This document shows positions 33,122 through 41,898 of a DNA stretch of 64,000 nt, one piece after another. Position 1 is the stretch's first letter. The number at the start of each line of letters is the position of its first letter. The position numbers and the translations under genes are program-made. The stretch is from Leisingera sp. M658 (GTDB lineage: Bacteria > Pseudomonadota > Alphaproteobacteria > Rhodobacterales > Rhodobacteraceae). Under the pieces are notes generated by a model. The model saw only the letters and a program-made list of their open reading frames with translations, did not search any database and was not told the origin of the DNA. Location of the stretch: assembly GCF_025144145.1 (NCBI RefSeq), contig NZ_CP083546.1, forward strand, positions 3,116,501 to 3,180,500, read 5' to 3'.

Positions 33122-33181
33122 TGCAGAACTCTGACTTCTGAATGCTCCTGCATGTGAAACCTCAGATGTCAGAGTTCTGCA
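33122..33181. repeat. 60-bp near-perfect hairpin element
   Basis: Arms 33122-33141 and 33162-33181 are inverted repeats at 19 of 20 core positions (14 perfect: TGCAGAACTCTGAC), with a 20-base centre. It lies exactly where the second HNH locus is broken, so it probably represents IS ends brought together or a small non-autonomous element. Confidence 0.7.
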
Positions 33182-33254
33182 ACTACGTCTCTTGAACTTC
33201 GGCGCTCATACCCTTCATTCGATCAACTCAACTTCTCCGCATGGACCGTCAAGG
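33182..33254 (-). pseudogene. broken second copy of the HNH gene start and the upstream gene tail
   Basis: 33212-33254 matches 31609-31651 at 37 of 43 bases. It contains the same gene arrangement: a tail ending GEVELIE-stop overlapping an ATG, then MKGMSAEVQET-stop, comparable to the HNH start MKDVYFELQDD. It is cut by the hairpin element at 33181. Confidence 0.6.
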
Positions 33255-33425
33255 ACATGGCCTCCACCTATACGACCAAGCCGGCTGATGAATTTGCATC
33301 AATCCGGCCAGAGCCACCACCTCCTTTCACCAGATGAAGCCAGCACCGCAAATCCCATGGTTACAGAAACATGGGGCATTCGAACCATTTATCGTGCTTG
33401 AGCTGCTGCAGGCTCGGAAGCAGTT
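33255..33425. other. spacer before the ectoine cluster
   Basis: About 170 bases with no gene or clear terminator for doeD. Lower in GC than the ectoine genes and presumably part of the decayed region. Confidence 0.35.
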
Positions 33426-34799
33426 TCATCCCAACACGGCTTGTACAGCCCGCAGCGCCGCTGCCACCACCTGATCAGCTTCCGCACGGCTGAGACAGAA
33501 CGGCGGCGCAAAGCCCAGGATATCCCCCTGCGGCATGGCACGGGCGATGACCTTGTCCTGTTCCAGCAGCTTGGCCGAGATCTGCGGTCCGATCTTGTCT
33601 GCGGCATCAAAGAACGTGCGGCTGTCCTTGTCCTTCACAAATTCCACAGCACACAGCATCCCCTCGCCGCGCACGTCGCCCACATTGGCGTGACCGGACA
33701 GAGCCTCTGCCATGGTGGCGTTCAGATAGGCGCCGGCCTCGCCTGCGTTCTGCACCAGGTTCAGTTCATCGATCAGCCTGAGGTTGGCAACACCCGCTGC
33801 CGCACCGATCGGGTGCGCCGAATAGGTCCAGCCGTGGCCGATCGGGCCGTTTTCATCGGTGCCCTGTTCCAGCACCTTCCAGACCTTGTCCGAAATGATG
33901 GAGCCGGACAGCGGCGCATAAGCCGAAGTGAGGCCCTTGGCGATGGTGATGATGTCAGCCTCGATACCGTAATGGTCCGAACCAAACATGCTGCCAAGAC
34001 GGCCAAAGCCGGTAACAACCTCATCAGCAACCAGCAGGATGTCGTGCTTCTTGAGCACCGCCTGAATGGCGGCCCAGTAGCCTGCGGGCGGCGGTACGAT
34101 GCCGCCGGTGCCCAGAACCGGCTCACCGATGAAAGCAGCAATAGTATCTGCCCCCTCACGCTCGATCAGTGCCTCCAGTTCGGCGGCGCAATGGGCGGTG
34201 AACTGTTCTTCGGTCTGGTCCAGGTTGTTGCGGCGGAAATAGTACGGCGCCTCGGTGTGGATCACCTGTTCAATTGGCAGGTCGAACTTCTTATGAAACA
34301 GCTCCAGCCCGGTCAAAGAGCCGGTGACCAGCCCCGAGCCGTGATAGCCGCGCCAGCGGGAGATGATCTTTTTCTTCTCCGGGCGGCCCAGGATGTTGTT
34401 GTAATACCAGATCAGCTTGACGTTGGTTTCATTGGCGTCCGAACCGCCGAGGCCGAAATAGACCTTGGACATGTTCGCAGGCGCCCGGTCCAGAATCATC
34501 TTGGACAATGTGATCGAGGCTTCGGTACCGTGGCCAACATAGGAATGGTAATAGGCCAGCTCCTTGGCCTGGTCCCCGATTGCTTCGGCGATTTCCTGGC
34601 GGCCATAGCCCACGTTCACGCAGTAGAGACCGGCAAAGGCGTCCAGCAGTTTGTTGCCGTCGCGGTCTTCGATGAAAACTCCGGATGCGGTCTTGATTAC
34701 CCGGTTCGGGCTTTCCCCGCGGGCGTGCTGGGCCAGATGGGTCGAGGGGTGGAAAAAATTCTCGCGGTCCCACTGGTCGAGTTGGTCGTTCTTCAGCAT
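33426..34799 (-). CDS. doeD: DoeD, L-2,4-diaminobutyrate transaminase
   Basis: 457 aa from ATG 34797-34799; the longer upstream frame overlaps doeC and is unlikely. Class III aminotransferase with the PLP Lys in IITIAKGLTSAYAPLSG (about residue 285), the substrate loop YYHSYVGHGTEAS and VADEVVTGFGRLG. In ectoine degradation it converts 2,4-diaminobutyrate to aspartate semialdehyde. The assignment to DoeD rather than another omega-transaminase rests on its place at the end of the ectoine operon next to doeC. Corresponds to 'atf' in Ruegeria pomeroyi. Confidence 0.9.
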   Translation of the reverse strand: MLKNDQLDQWDRENFFHPSTHLAQHARGESPNRVIKTASGVFIEDRDGNKLLDAFAGLYCVNVGYGRQEIAEAIGDQAKELAYYHSYVGHGTEASITLSKMILDRAPANMSKVYFGLGGSDANETNVKLIWYYNNILGRPEKKKIISRWRGYHGSGLVTGSLTGLELFHKKFDLPIEQVIHTEAPYYFRRNNLDQTEEQFTAHCAAELEALIEREGADTIAAFIGEPVLGTGGIVPPPAGYWAAIQAVLKKHDILLVADEVVTGFGRLGSMFGSDHYGIEADIITIAKGLTSAYAPLSGSIISDKVWKVLEQGTDENGPIGHGWTYSAHPIGAAAGVANLRLIDELNLVQNAGEAGAYLNATMAEALSGHANVGDVRGEGMLCAVEFVKDKDSRTFFDAADKIGPQISAKLLEQDKVIARAMPQGDILGFAPPFCLSRAEADQVVAAALRAVQAVLG

Positions 34800-34827
34800 C
34801 GTTCGTCCTTTCTCTTGCCTGCGGGGT

Positions 34828-36303
34828 TCACGCCCAATCGCGACAGATGTATTTGACCTCGGTGAATTCCTCCATTCCCAGCCGTGCGCCTTCGCGGCCG
34901 AGGCCGGATTGCTTGGTGCCGCCAAAGGGAATGGGCGCGCCAGTGACTTTGGTGCGGTTTACCGCCACCATTCCGTATTGCAGCGCCCGGCTGAGGCGGT
35001 AGATCCGGCGCGGGTCGTGACTGTGGAGATAGGCCACCAGCCCGTATTCGCTGTCGTTGGCGCGTGTCACCACTTCTTCTTCGGTATCAAAAGGCGAGAT
35101 GGGGGCGACGGGGCCGAAGGTTTCCTCGGACATGATCAGCGCATCTGCGGGAACATCGTTCAGTACTGTTGCTTCGTAAAATAATGGTCCCAGCGAATGC
35201 CGCTTGCCGCCGCAGGCCAGCCTGGCGCCTTTGGCCAGCGCATCGGCCACATGCTCTTCCTGCTTCTGCACCGCCTTTTCATTCATCAACGGACCAAGAT
35301 CGCAGTCCTCCATGCCGCGGCCAATGGTAAGCGCCTTGGTAGCTTCGGTGAACCTGGTGCAGAATTCTGCATAAACGGGGCGCTCGACAAAGATCCGGTT
35401 GGCGCCCAGGCAGTCCTGGCCGGAGGTGGCGAATTTCGCCTTGATCGCTTCCTCCACCGCCTTGTCCAGATTACAGCCTTTGAAGACGATCACCGGCGCA
35501 TGGCCGCCCAGCTCCATCACCAGCCGTTTCACAGTTTCGGCCGACTGGCGGTACAAAAGCTTGCCAATATTGGTGGAGCCGGTGAAGGATAGCGCCCGCA
35601 CCCTTGTGTCGCGGGTCCAGGGTTCAACGATGGTGGGGGCATGGCCAGTTACCACGTTGAACACGCCTGCAGGGACGCCAGCACGCTCGGCCAGCTCCGC
35701 CAGCGCCAGCGCGCTGAACGGGGTCTCAGCCGAAGGATGCGCCACCACGGTGCAGCCCGCCGCCAGCGCCGCCGCTGCTTTGCGGGTCAGCATGGCAGAG
35801 GGGAAGTTCCAGGGCGTGATCAGCGCCGCCACGCCCACCGGCTCACGCCACAGTTCCACTTCGGCGTCGGGCAAATGGCTGGTCACACCTTCGATGTTGG
35901 GGCGTTTGGCCTCTTCGGCGTAGAATTCCACAAAGGCAGCGCCATAGTCTATCTCGCCGCGCGCCTCGGAGAGGGGCTTGCCTTGTTCCAGCACCATGAT
36001 GCGGGCAAGATCTTCCTTGTGTTCCAGCTGCAACTCATACCAGCGCCGCAGGATGGCGGCGCGCTGCTGCGGCAGGAGACCTGCCCAGGCGGCGAATGCG
36101 GCCTGAGCCGCGTCCACGGCGGCAGAGGATTCTTTTGCTGACAGGCTGGCCACATGGCCAAGTTCTGCACCATCCGCCGGATCGCAAACCGGGAAGGTTT
36201 CGCCATTGGCAGCGGCGCACCATTTGCCGCCGATATAGGAAAATGAGCGCACCAGGGCCTTGTCGGCAATCTCGGCACGGGCTGAGAGCGCGGTCTCTGT
36301 CAT
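34828..36303 (-). CDS. doeC: DoeC, aspartate-semialdehyde dehydrogenase (SSADH-like)
   Basis: 491 aa. NAD(P)-dependent aldehyde dehydrogenase fold with the catalytic Cys in ATSGQDCLGANRIF (about 305) and the general-base Glu in MELGGHAPVIVF (about 272); the end has VNRTKVTGAPIPFGGTKQSG. Sequence is closest to succinate-semialdehyde dehydrogenase, but in this context it oxidises aspartate semialdehyde to aspartate. Called ssd in Ruegeria. 28 bases separate it from doeD. Confidence 0.9.
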   Translation of the reverse strand: MTETALSARAEIADKALVRSFSYIGGKWCAAANGETFPVCDPADGAELGHVASLSAKESSAAVDAAQAAFAAWAGLLPQQRAAILRRWYELQLEHKEDLARIMVLEQGKPLSEARGEIDYGAAFVEFYAEEAKRPNIEGVTSHLPDAEVELWREPVGVAALITPWNFPSAMLTRKAAAALAAGCTVVAHPSAETPFSALALAELAERAGVPAGVFNVVTGHAPTIVEPWTRDTRVRALSFTGSTNIGKLLYRQSAETVKRLVMELGGHAPVIVFKGCNLDKAVEEAIKAKFATSGQDCLGANRIFVERPVYAEFCTRFTEATKALTIGRGMEDCDLGPLMNEKAVQKQEEHVADALAKGARLACGGKRHSLGPLFYEATVLNDVPADALIMSEETFGPVAPISPFDTEEEVVTRANDSEYGLVAYLHSHDPRRIYRLSRALQYGMVAVNRTKVTGAPIPFGGTKQSGLGREGARLGMEEFTEVKYICRDWA

Positions 36304-36417
36304 GATGTCCTCCTCATGTCTTGCAAAGGAGTGTGCTTGTTCACGGCAGAGGAAGTGGCTGAAGTTTGCCGGGCTTGCAGAGGAAACAGCTGCCAGGCAG
36401 GTGCTTTCGTGCGGGGT

Positions 36418-36897
36418 TCACCCCTGCCCCAGCAGTATTTCCAGAGGCGGCGCCCCGGCCCCTTTGACCGGCTTGGTCACAACATAGGTGAAATAGCGGC
36501 TAAGGCCGATACGGGCGTCCAGCATCTCATCGATCAGCCGCTGGTAAGCATCGATGTCTCGGGTAACTATTTGCAGCAGATAGTCAAAGCCGCCTGCCAG
36601 CGCCCAGCAGGCGATGACCTCGTCATAGCGCTGCATCGCCGTTTCAAACGCGCGGAAACTGGCAGCGGTGTGGTCAGCAATCTCAGCGGCGACAAACACA
36701 GTCAGATGCGGCGCCAGTTTCTTGAGGTTGATGCGGGCGCCGTAGCCCTCGATCAGACCGGCCTGTTCCAGCTTTTTCAGCCGGTCCCAGCAGGGGGTCG
36801 GCGACAGGCCGATCCGGTCGGCCAGCGCGGCCTTGGTGATGCGGCCCTCGGTTGAGAGCACGCGCAGAATGTCGAGATCGCGCTGGTCCAGTTGCAT
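36418..36897 (-). CDS. doeX: DoeX, Lrp/AsnC-family regulator of ectoine catabolism
   Basis: 159 aa. N-terminal HTH (DLDILRVLSTEGRITKAALADRIGLSPTPCWDRL, quoted in part: RITKAALADRIGLS) and C-terminal RAM ligand-binding domain (DYLLQIVTRDIDAYQRLIDE). The family member AsnC/DoeX in the ectoine operon is reported to act as an additional activator with EnuR. It is embedded in the operon between doeB and doeC; the 114-base gap after it may hold a secondary promoter or hairpin. Confidence 0.9.
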   Translation of the reverse strand: MQLDQRDLDILRVLSTEGRITKAALADRIGLSPTPCWDRLKKLEQAGLIEGYGARINLKKLAPHLTVFVAAEIADHTAASFRAFETAMQRYDEVIACWALAGGFDYLLQIVTRDIDAYQRLIDEMLDARIGLSRYFTYVVTKPVKGAGAPPLEILLGQG

Positions 36898-36909
36898 AGG
36901 CTTGCCCTA

Positions 36910-37902
36910 TCAGGCGCCGGCCACGCCGACAACTGCCACGCAGTCACCGGATTTGATCAGGCCGGGGAAATGGCGGCTGATCACCAGCCCTGCGCGGCGG
37001 GCGCGGTATTCTACCGGCTGCTGCCCGGTGCGGTCGAGCGGCCACACACGGGCCACGAGATCACCCTTGGCAACCGTTTCGCCCAGATCGGCCATCATCT
37101 CATAAAGACCGTCGCTCTCGCTGAACAGGAAGCAATCGTCATCCGGCATCGTCAGGTTCACGGTCTCATCCAGCTGCATCTCACCCTGCAGGATGCCGAA
37201 GTGGATCAGCACATTGCGCAGCCCCTTCTTGGCAATGGCATTGCTGCGCGCGGAGGAAGACCCGCCGCCGCCCAGTTCCGTGGTGACCAGAACCTTGCCC
37301 ATTTCCTCGACCGCGGTGTCATACATGCCGCCGCTGTCAATCTCCAAAAGCTCCACCGAATAAGGCGCGTTGAACGCCTTCATGGCGGCAAAGCAGGCCT
37401 CCTGCGCAGCCTTGTCCTCCAGGATGTGCGCCGCGGCAAAAGGCACGAAATCCAGCGTCTTGCCGCCGGAGTGGAAATCCACCGCCAGATCCGCCATCGG
37501 CAAAAGCGTGCGCTGGAAATAATCGGCGATCTTCTCGGTTACAGTGCCGTCAGGGCGGCCCGGGAACGACCGGTTCATATTGCCCTTGTCGATGGGCGAG
37601 GTGCGGGTGCCGGCCCGGAATGCCGGATAGTTGAAGGCCGGCACAATGATCAGCCGCCCGGTCACATCCTCTGCCGCCGTGGTGGCAGCCAGCTCATGCA
37701 GGGCAATCGGGCCTTCGTATTCGTCGCCGTGGTTGGCGCCGGTCAGCAGCGCGGTCGGGCCGTCGCCGTTCTTGATCACCGTCAGCGGGATCATCACTGA
37801 CCCCCAGGCCGAGTCATCCCGGCTGTAGGGCAGTTTCAGGAATCCATGATGCACGCCGTCCTGATCCAGCGCGATGGTAGGGGAAATCGGGTTTGCCTTC
37901 AT
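36910..37902 (-). CDS. doeB: DoeB, N-alpha-acetyl-L-2,4-diaminobutyrate deacetylase
   Basis: 330 aa. Zinc-dependent M14/aspartoacylase-type hydrolase: HxxE in TGANHGDEYEGPIAL (about 60-74) and a later DFHSGG supplying the third ligand (about 137). It removes the acetyl group to give 2,4-diaminobutyrate, the DoeD substrate. Also named eutE. Starts 3 bases after doeA ends. Confidence 0.93.
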   Translation of the reverse strand: MKANPISPTIALDQDGVHHGFLKLPYSRDDSAWGSVMIPLTVIKNGDGPTALLTGANHGDEYEGPIALHELAATTAAEDVTGRLIIVPAFNYPAFRAGTRTSPIDKGNMNRSFPGRPDGTVTEKIADYFQRTLLPMADLAVDFHSGGKTLDFVPFAAAHILEDKAAQEACFAAMKAFNAPYSVELLEIDSGGMYDTAVEEMGKVLVTTELGGGGSSSARSNAIAKKGLRNVLIHFGILQGEMQLDETVNLTMPDDDCFLFSESDGLYEMMADLGETVAKGDLVARVWPLDRTGQQPVEYRARRAGLVISRHFPGLIKSGDCVAVVGVAGA

Positions 37903-37905
37903 GGA

Positions 37906-39093
37906 TCAGTCCTTCACGAACATCTTGCGCGGCACATCCGACAGGCACTCCGGCCTGTTTGCCCCGATGCGGATGCTTTCAGTGATCTCAAAACCCCAGT
38001 CCTCCATCCAGAGGCCGGTCATGAAGTGGAAGGTCATATTTTCTTCCAGAACGGTGGTGTCGCCCGGACGCAGCGACATGGTGCGCTCGCCCCAGTCCGG
38101 CGGGTAGCTGACGCCGATCGGATAGCCGGTACGGTTGTCTTTTTCGATGCCGTACTTCTTCAGCACCTTGAAGAACGCCTTGGCAATGTCCTCGCAAGTG
38201 TTGCCGGTTTTTGCCATTTCCAGACCCGCCTCCATGCCTTCCAGCACTGCCTTTTCTGCATCAAGAAAGGTCTGTGTCGGCTTGCCTAGGAACACCGTGC
38301 GCGACAACGGGCAGTGGTAGCGGTGCACAACGCCTGCGATTTCAAAGAAAGTCCCCTCGCCGGATTTCATCGGCAGATCGTCCCAGGTCAGATGCGGCGC
38401 GGCTGCATCCGGTCCTGACGGCAGCAGCGGCACAATGGCGGGATAGTCGCCGCCAAAGCCCAGACCCTCGTCATAACGCAGGGCGGCGTCATAGATATCT
38501 GCCACCAGATCGCATTTGCGCATCCCTGGCTCGACACGCTCAAAGATCCGCTGATGCATGCGCTCAACGATCTTGCCGGCCTGGCGCATATAGGTGAGTT
38601 CAGCCTCGGATTTCACCGCCCGCTGCCAGTTGACCAGCGCGTTGGTGTTGGCAAAACGGGCATTCGGCAGATGCGCCTGCAGCGAGGCATAGGCCGCTGC
38701 GGTAAAATAGTAGTTGTCCATTTCAACGCCGATAGTGCCACCATCCAGCCCGCGGTCCGCCAGCTGCGCCGACAGGTAATCCATCGGGTGGCGGTCAGTC
38801 GATTGCACGTAATGGTCCGGATAGCCAATGATACTGGCGGGTTCCATGAAGCAGGTGCGCAAGGCGCCATTGGCATCCTGCCCGCGGCCGTACCAGAGCG
38901 GCTCACCCTCAAGGCCCAGCACAACGCATTGATGGACATAGAAGGACCAGCCGTCATAGCCGGTCAGCCAGTTCATGTTCGAGGGATCGGTAACGATCAG
39001 AAGGTCGATGCCGCGGCGGGCCATCCCGGACCGGGTTTTGTCGATACGCGCCTGGTATTCAGAGCGGGAGAAATACAGCTTGGGGTCTGCCAT
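37906..39093 (-). CDS. doeA: DoeA, ectoine hydrolase (M24 fold)
   Basis: 395 aa from ATG 39091-39093 (an upstream in-frame start would overlap eutC). Creatinase/aminopeptidase-P fold: N-terminal FSRSEYQARIDKTRSGMARR and C-terminal 'pita-bread' with FFEIAGVVHRYHCPLSRTV and GYPIGVSYPPDWGE. Opens the ectoine ring to N-alpha-acetyl-2,4-diaminobutyrate. Also called eutD. Paired with doeB. Confidence 0.93.
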   Translation of the reverse strand: MADPKLYFSRSEYQARIDKTRSGMARRGIDLLIVTDPSNMNWLTGYDGWSFYVHQCVVLGLEGEPLWYGRGQDANGALRTCFMEPASIIGYPDHYVQSTDRHPMDYLSAQLADRGLDGGTIGVEMDNYYFTAAAYASLQAHLPNARFANTNALVNWQRAVKSEAELTYMRQAGKIVERMHQRIFERVEPGMRKCDLVADIYDAALRYDEGLGFGGDYPAIVPLLPSGPDAAAPHLTWDDLPMKSGEGTFFEIAGVVHRYHCPLSRTVFLGKPTQTFLDAEKAVLEGMEAGLEMAKTGNTCEDIAKAFFKVLKKYGIEKDNRTGYPIGVSYPPDWGERTMSLRPGDTTVLEENMTFHFMTGLWMEDWGFEITESIRIGANRPECLSDVPRKMFVKD

Positions 39094-39112
39094 ATGCGTG
39101 GTTCCTGGTTGA

Positions 39113-40105
39113 TCAGCTGGTGAAAGTGGAGCCGGCACCCGCCGCATCTGCGCGGTTGCCTGCAAGAGTTGCGATGGCGGTGTCCTGAACGCCGGTGCCG
39201 GTCAGGTCTGCAATGATCAGATCACTGTCCACCTGGCGCCCGGCGGCCTTGCCTGAGGCGACATCTCCCAGTTCGGTGAAACTGCGGTCATTTGCGATCA
39301 GTCCCGCCTTGATGGCACTGCGCAGCTCGCCCTTGACGGCACACTGCGCCTGGCTGTCAGGCACGTACACGTCTGCCTTGGTCAGGCAAGCGGGGTCCAA
39401 TTCACACTTGTGCTCTTGATCCGACCCCATGGCGACGACCAATTGGCCCGGCCGCAGCCACTCCGCCTTGATCACTGGCTTAGCTGCAGGTGTTGTTGTG
39501 ACGACGATATCAGCCGAGGAGACCGCCTGCGCGGCGTCTGTGCCGGCTGTGATATCAAACCCAAGCTCTTCGCGCAGGCTGGCAGCAGCGGCCTCAGCCT
39601 TGGCAATATCCCGTGCCCAGATCACGGCGCTTTTGATTTCGCGCACCAGGGTCATAGCCTTCAACTGCATCTTCGCCTGCACGCCGGCGCCGATGATGCA
39701 GACACGCGCCGCATCCGCACGCGCCAGATGGCGCGCGGCGACAGCACCCGCAGCGGCGGTGCGCACATCGGTGAGGTAGCCATTGTCCAGCAGCAGCGTC
39801 TCAAGCATGCCAGTCCTGCTGGAAAACACCACCATCAGCCCGGTTGTGCTCGGCAGGCCGAGTTTAGGGTTGTCGAAAAATCCCGGGCTCATCTTCATGG
39901 CGAAACTGCCGATCCCCGGCACATAGGCGGTTTTGACACAGACTTCGCCGTTATGATCCGGCACAGGCAGCGTCATGATCGGCGGCATCACCACCTTGCC
40001 CCCGGCCAGCGTCGTGAATCCCTGCTCAATGCAATCCACTGCATCAGCATCCAGCGGCACCAGATCACGCAGCTCCGTCTCAGTCAGGATCTTGATGTCA
40101 GGCAT
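39113..40105 (-). CDS. eutC: EutC, ornithine-cyclodeaminase-like hydroxyectoine catabolism protein
   Basis: 330 aa from ATG 40103-40105, overlapping the eutB stop by 8 bases. Ornithine cyclodeaminase/mu-crystallin fold: TDVRTAAAGAVAARHLA (about 110-126) and a Rossmann motif in VCIIGAGVQAKMQLKA (about 131-146). With EutA and EutB it is proposed to convert 5-hydroxyectoine into ectoine so that DoeA can act; the chemical steps remain unproven. Confidence 0.9.
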   Translation of the reverse strand: MPDIKILTETELRDLVPLDADAVDCIEQGFTTLAGGKVVMPPIMTLPVPDHNGEVCVKTAYVPGIGSFAMKMSPGFFDNPKLGLPSTTGLMVVFSSRTGMLETLLLDNGYLTDVRTAAAGAVAARHLARADAARVCIIGAGVQAKMQLKAMTLVREIKSAVIWARDIAKAEAAAASLREELGFDITAGTDAAQAVSSADIVVTTTPAAKPVIKAEWLRPGQLVVAMGSDQEHKCELDPACLTKADVYVPDSQAQCAVKGELRSAIKAGLIANDRSFTELGDVASGKAAGRQVDSDLIIADLTGTGVQDTAIATLAGNRADAAGAGSTFTS

Positions 40106-41105
40106 CTGCGCCCCCCTTGGTTTCGGCTTCCACATTGACATCTTCTCCGTTGATGATGCGTTTGTGCAGGGTCATGTCGATGTTCTGACCACTGACCAAT
40201 GAGACGCAGCGGCCGGGATTTTCGATCTTGCCCGCCAGCAGGGCAGCGATACCAACGCTGCCGGAGCCTTCGATCACCTGGCGTTCTTCGAAATAGGCAT
40301 GACGGATGGCGGCGGCGATTTCCGTCTCGGAAACCAGCACCACATCATCGACAAAAGCCCTTGTCATTTCAAAGGTATAGGCATTATTCAACCCGATGCC
40401 GCCGCCCAGAGAATCCGCAAGCGTGGCTTTTTCCTCAACCAGGACCGGTTTACCGGCCTGCAGGCATTCATACATTGCCGCGCCGCGTTCCATCGACACG
40501 CCAATCACGCGGATTTCCAGGTTCACTGCCTTCATCACCATCGCCACGCCGGAAATCAGCCCGCCGCCGGACAGCGGCACCAGCACGGTGTCCAGATCCG
40601 GCATATGTTCCAGCATTTCCAGCGCTACCGTACTCTGGCCCGCGATGATGTCGCGATGGTCAAAGGGCGGCAGCATGGTCATGCCGTCCGCCACCAGCCT
40701 GTCGACCTCAACCTGGGCATCGTCCTGCGAGCGGCCCGCAATGCGCACTTCGGCGCCGTGGGATTTGATGCCTTCGACCTTGTTTTGCGGCACCAGCTCC
40801 GACATGCAGATGATGCAGCGCACCCCGGCCTGCGCTGCGGCGTAGGCCAGCCCGCGCCCGTGGTTGCCAGTGGACACGCCAACCACACCCGCCATGCGCT
40901 GTTCATCGGTCAGCGACAAAACCGCATTGGTGGCACCGCGCAGTTTGAAACTGCCAGTGATCTGGGTGCTTTCCAGTTTCAACGAAACCTCTCCGCCGCA
41001 ACGCGCGCTGAGAGAGGGCGAAGATACCAGTGCCGTCTGCCGGATACGCCCGGCAATCCGCGCCCGGGCCTGATAGCTGTCCTGAAGGGTGATGTTGTCA
41101 GTCAT
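40098..41105 (-). CDS. eutB: EutB, threonine-dehydratase-like hydroxyectoine catabolism protein
   Basis: 335 aa. PLP fold-type II enzyme with the Schiff-base Lys in GSFKLRGATNAV (about residue 54) and the phosphate-binding Gly loop VPLSGGGLISGVA (about 177-189). Resembles threonine dehydratase/serine racemase. Proposed to remove the hydroxyl group of hydroxyectoine or a derivative together with EutA and EutC. Confidence 0.9.
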   Translation of the reverse strand: MTDNITLQDSYQARARIAGRIRQTALVSSPSLSARCGGEVSLKLESTQITGSFKLRGATNAVLSLTDEQRMAGVVGVSTGNHGRGLAYAAAQAGVRCIICMSELVPQNKVEGIKSHGAEVRIAGRSQDDAQVEVDRLVADGMTMLPPFDHRDIIAGQSTVALEMLEHMPDLDTVLVPLSGGGLISGVAMVMKAVNLEIRVIGVSMERGAAMYECLQAGKPVLVEEKATLADSLGGGIGLNNAYTFEMTRAFVDDVVLVSETEIAAAIRHAYFEERQVIEGSGSVGIAALLAGKIENPGRCVSLVSGQNIDMTLHKRIINGEDVNVEAETKGGADA

Positions 41106-41123
41106 TGGACCTGTTTAGCCTTG

Positions 41124-41888
41124 TTAGAGTTCAAAGAGCCTGCCGTAGCCTGGCACCGGATCCGCGATCCCGGCCAGGCGCAGGCAGCGCCAGACCATCG
41201 CCTGGTTTGAGCTGACAACCGGCTTGCCCAGCCGGTCCTCGATCCGCTGCACGCAAGGTGCCGCCCGCAGCGCGGTGCAGGACAGAAACAGCGCATCCGC
41301 GCCCTCATCACAGGCAGCGATCCCGGCCTCGATGATGCTATTCTCGGAAATCCGCGCCATCTGGCGGTCATCTGTCAGGCCAAAGCAGGCAGCACTCACC
41401 ACCTCCGGCCCGTGCGCCGTAAAGTACTGCGCCATCTCATCGGTGACCGCCGGGCTGTAGGGGGTTAGCAGCGACACCCGGCTGGCACCCAGCGCCTCAA
41501 ACGCATCAAAGGCGGCAGAGCTTGGGGTGACACAGGGCGTCTTTGGCTTGGCGGCGTTCAGGTAGCGGGTGACTGCGTCATTGCCCAAGACGATGGAAGC
41601 CGCGGTGCAGCCATAGGCCACCACGTCCACCTCTTCCTCCGGCAGGATTTGCGCCGCTGCTTCAGTCAGCCGCGGGCCGGTCTGCAGCAGAGTTTCCCTA
41701 GTGGTCGGATTTTCAAACGCGATACGGTTTGTGTAGACGCCGACCCGGTCCGGGTCGCAGATCCGGGCAAAGTCGCGTTCCGACGTGTGGTCGGTCGCCA
41801 GCGCCACCAGCGCGATCCGCTTTTTGACCGGACGGTCGTCCAGCCGGGCCGGAACCCGCGACGGCGTGGAATGGATATCAAAAACCAT
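41124..41888 (-). CDS. eutA: EutA, Asp/Glu-racemase-fold protein
   Basis: 254 aa from ATG 41886-41888 with AGGA upstream; the longer frame would overlap usp. The maleate-isomerase/Asp-Glu-racemase fold has two catalytic Cys, in YGCTAASIVLG (about 95) and FLSCTALRA (about 205). Suggested to act on the stereochemistry of hydroxyectoine or its derivative. Confidence 0.88.
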   Translation of the reverse strand: MVFDIHSTPSRVPARLDDRPVKKRIALVALATDHTSERDFARICDPDRVGVYTNRIAFENPTTRETLLQTGPRLTEAAAQILPEEEVDVVAYGCTAASIVLGNDAVTRYLNAAKPKTPCVTPSSAAFDAFEALGASRVSLLTPYSPAVTDEMAQYFTAHGPEVVSAACFGLTDDRQMARISENSIIEAGIAACDEGADALFLSCTALRAAPCVQRIEDRLGKPVVSSNQAMVWRCLRLAGIADPVPGYGRLFEL

Positions 41889-41898
41889 TTTTGCTTTC

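Noticed and set aside
31003..33425. An intact prophage or integrative element at the tRNA
   Set aside because: Only fragments are present: the recombinase is broken, no structural genes are seen and no duplicate of the tRNA 3' end was found nearby.
33441..34856. Long + strand open frame opposite doeD
   Set aside because: Mirror of a conserved aminotransferase; GC-skewed codon shadow.
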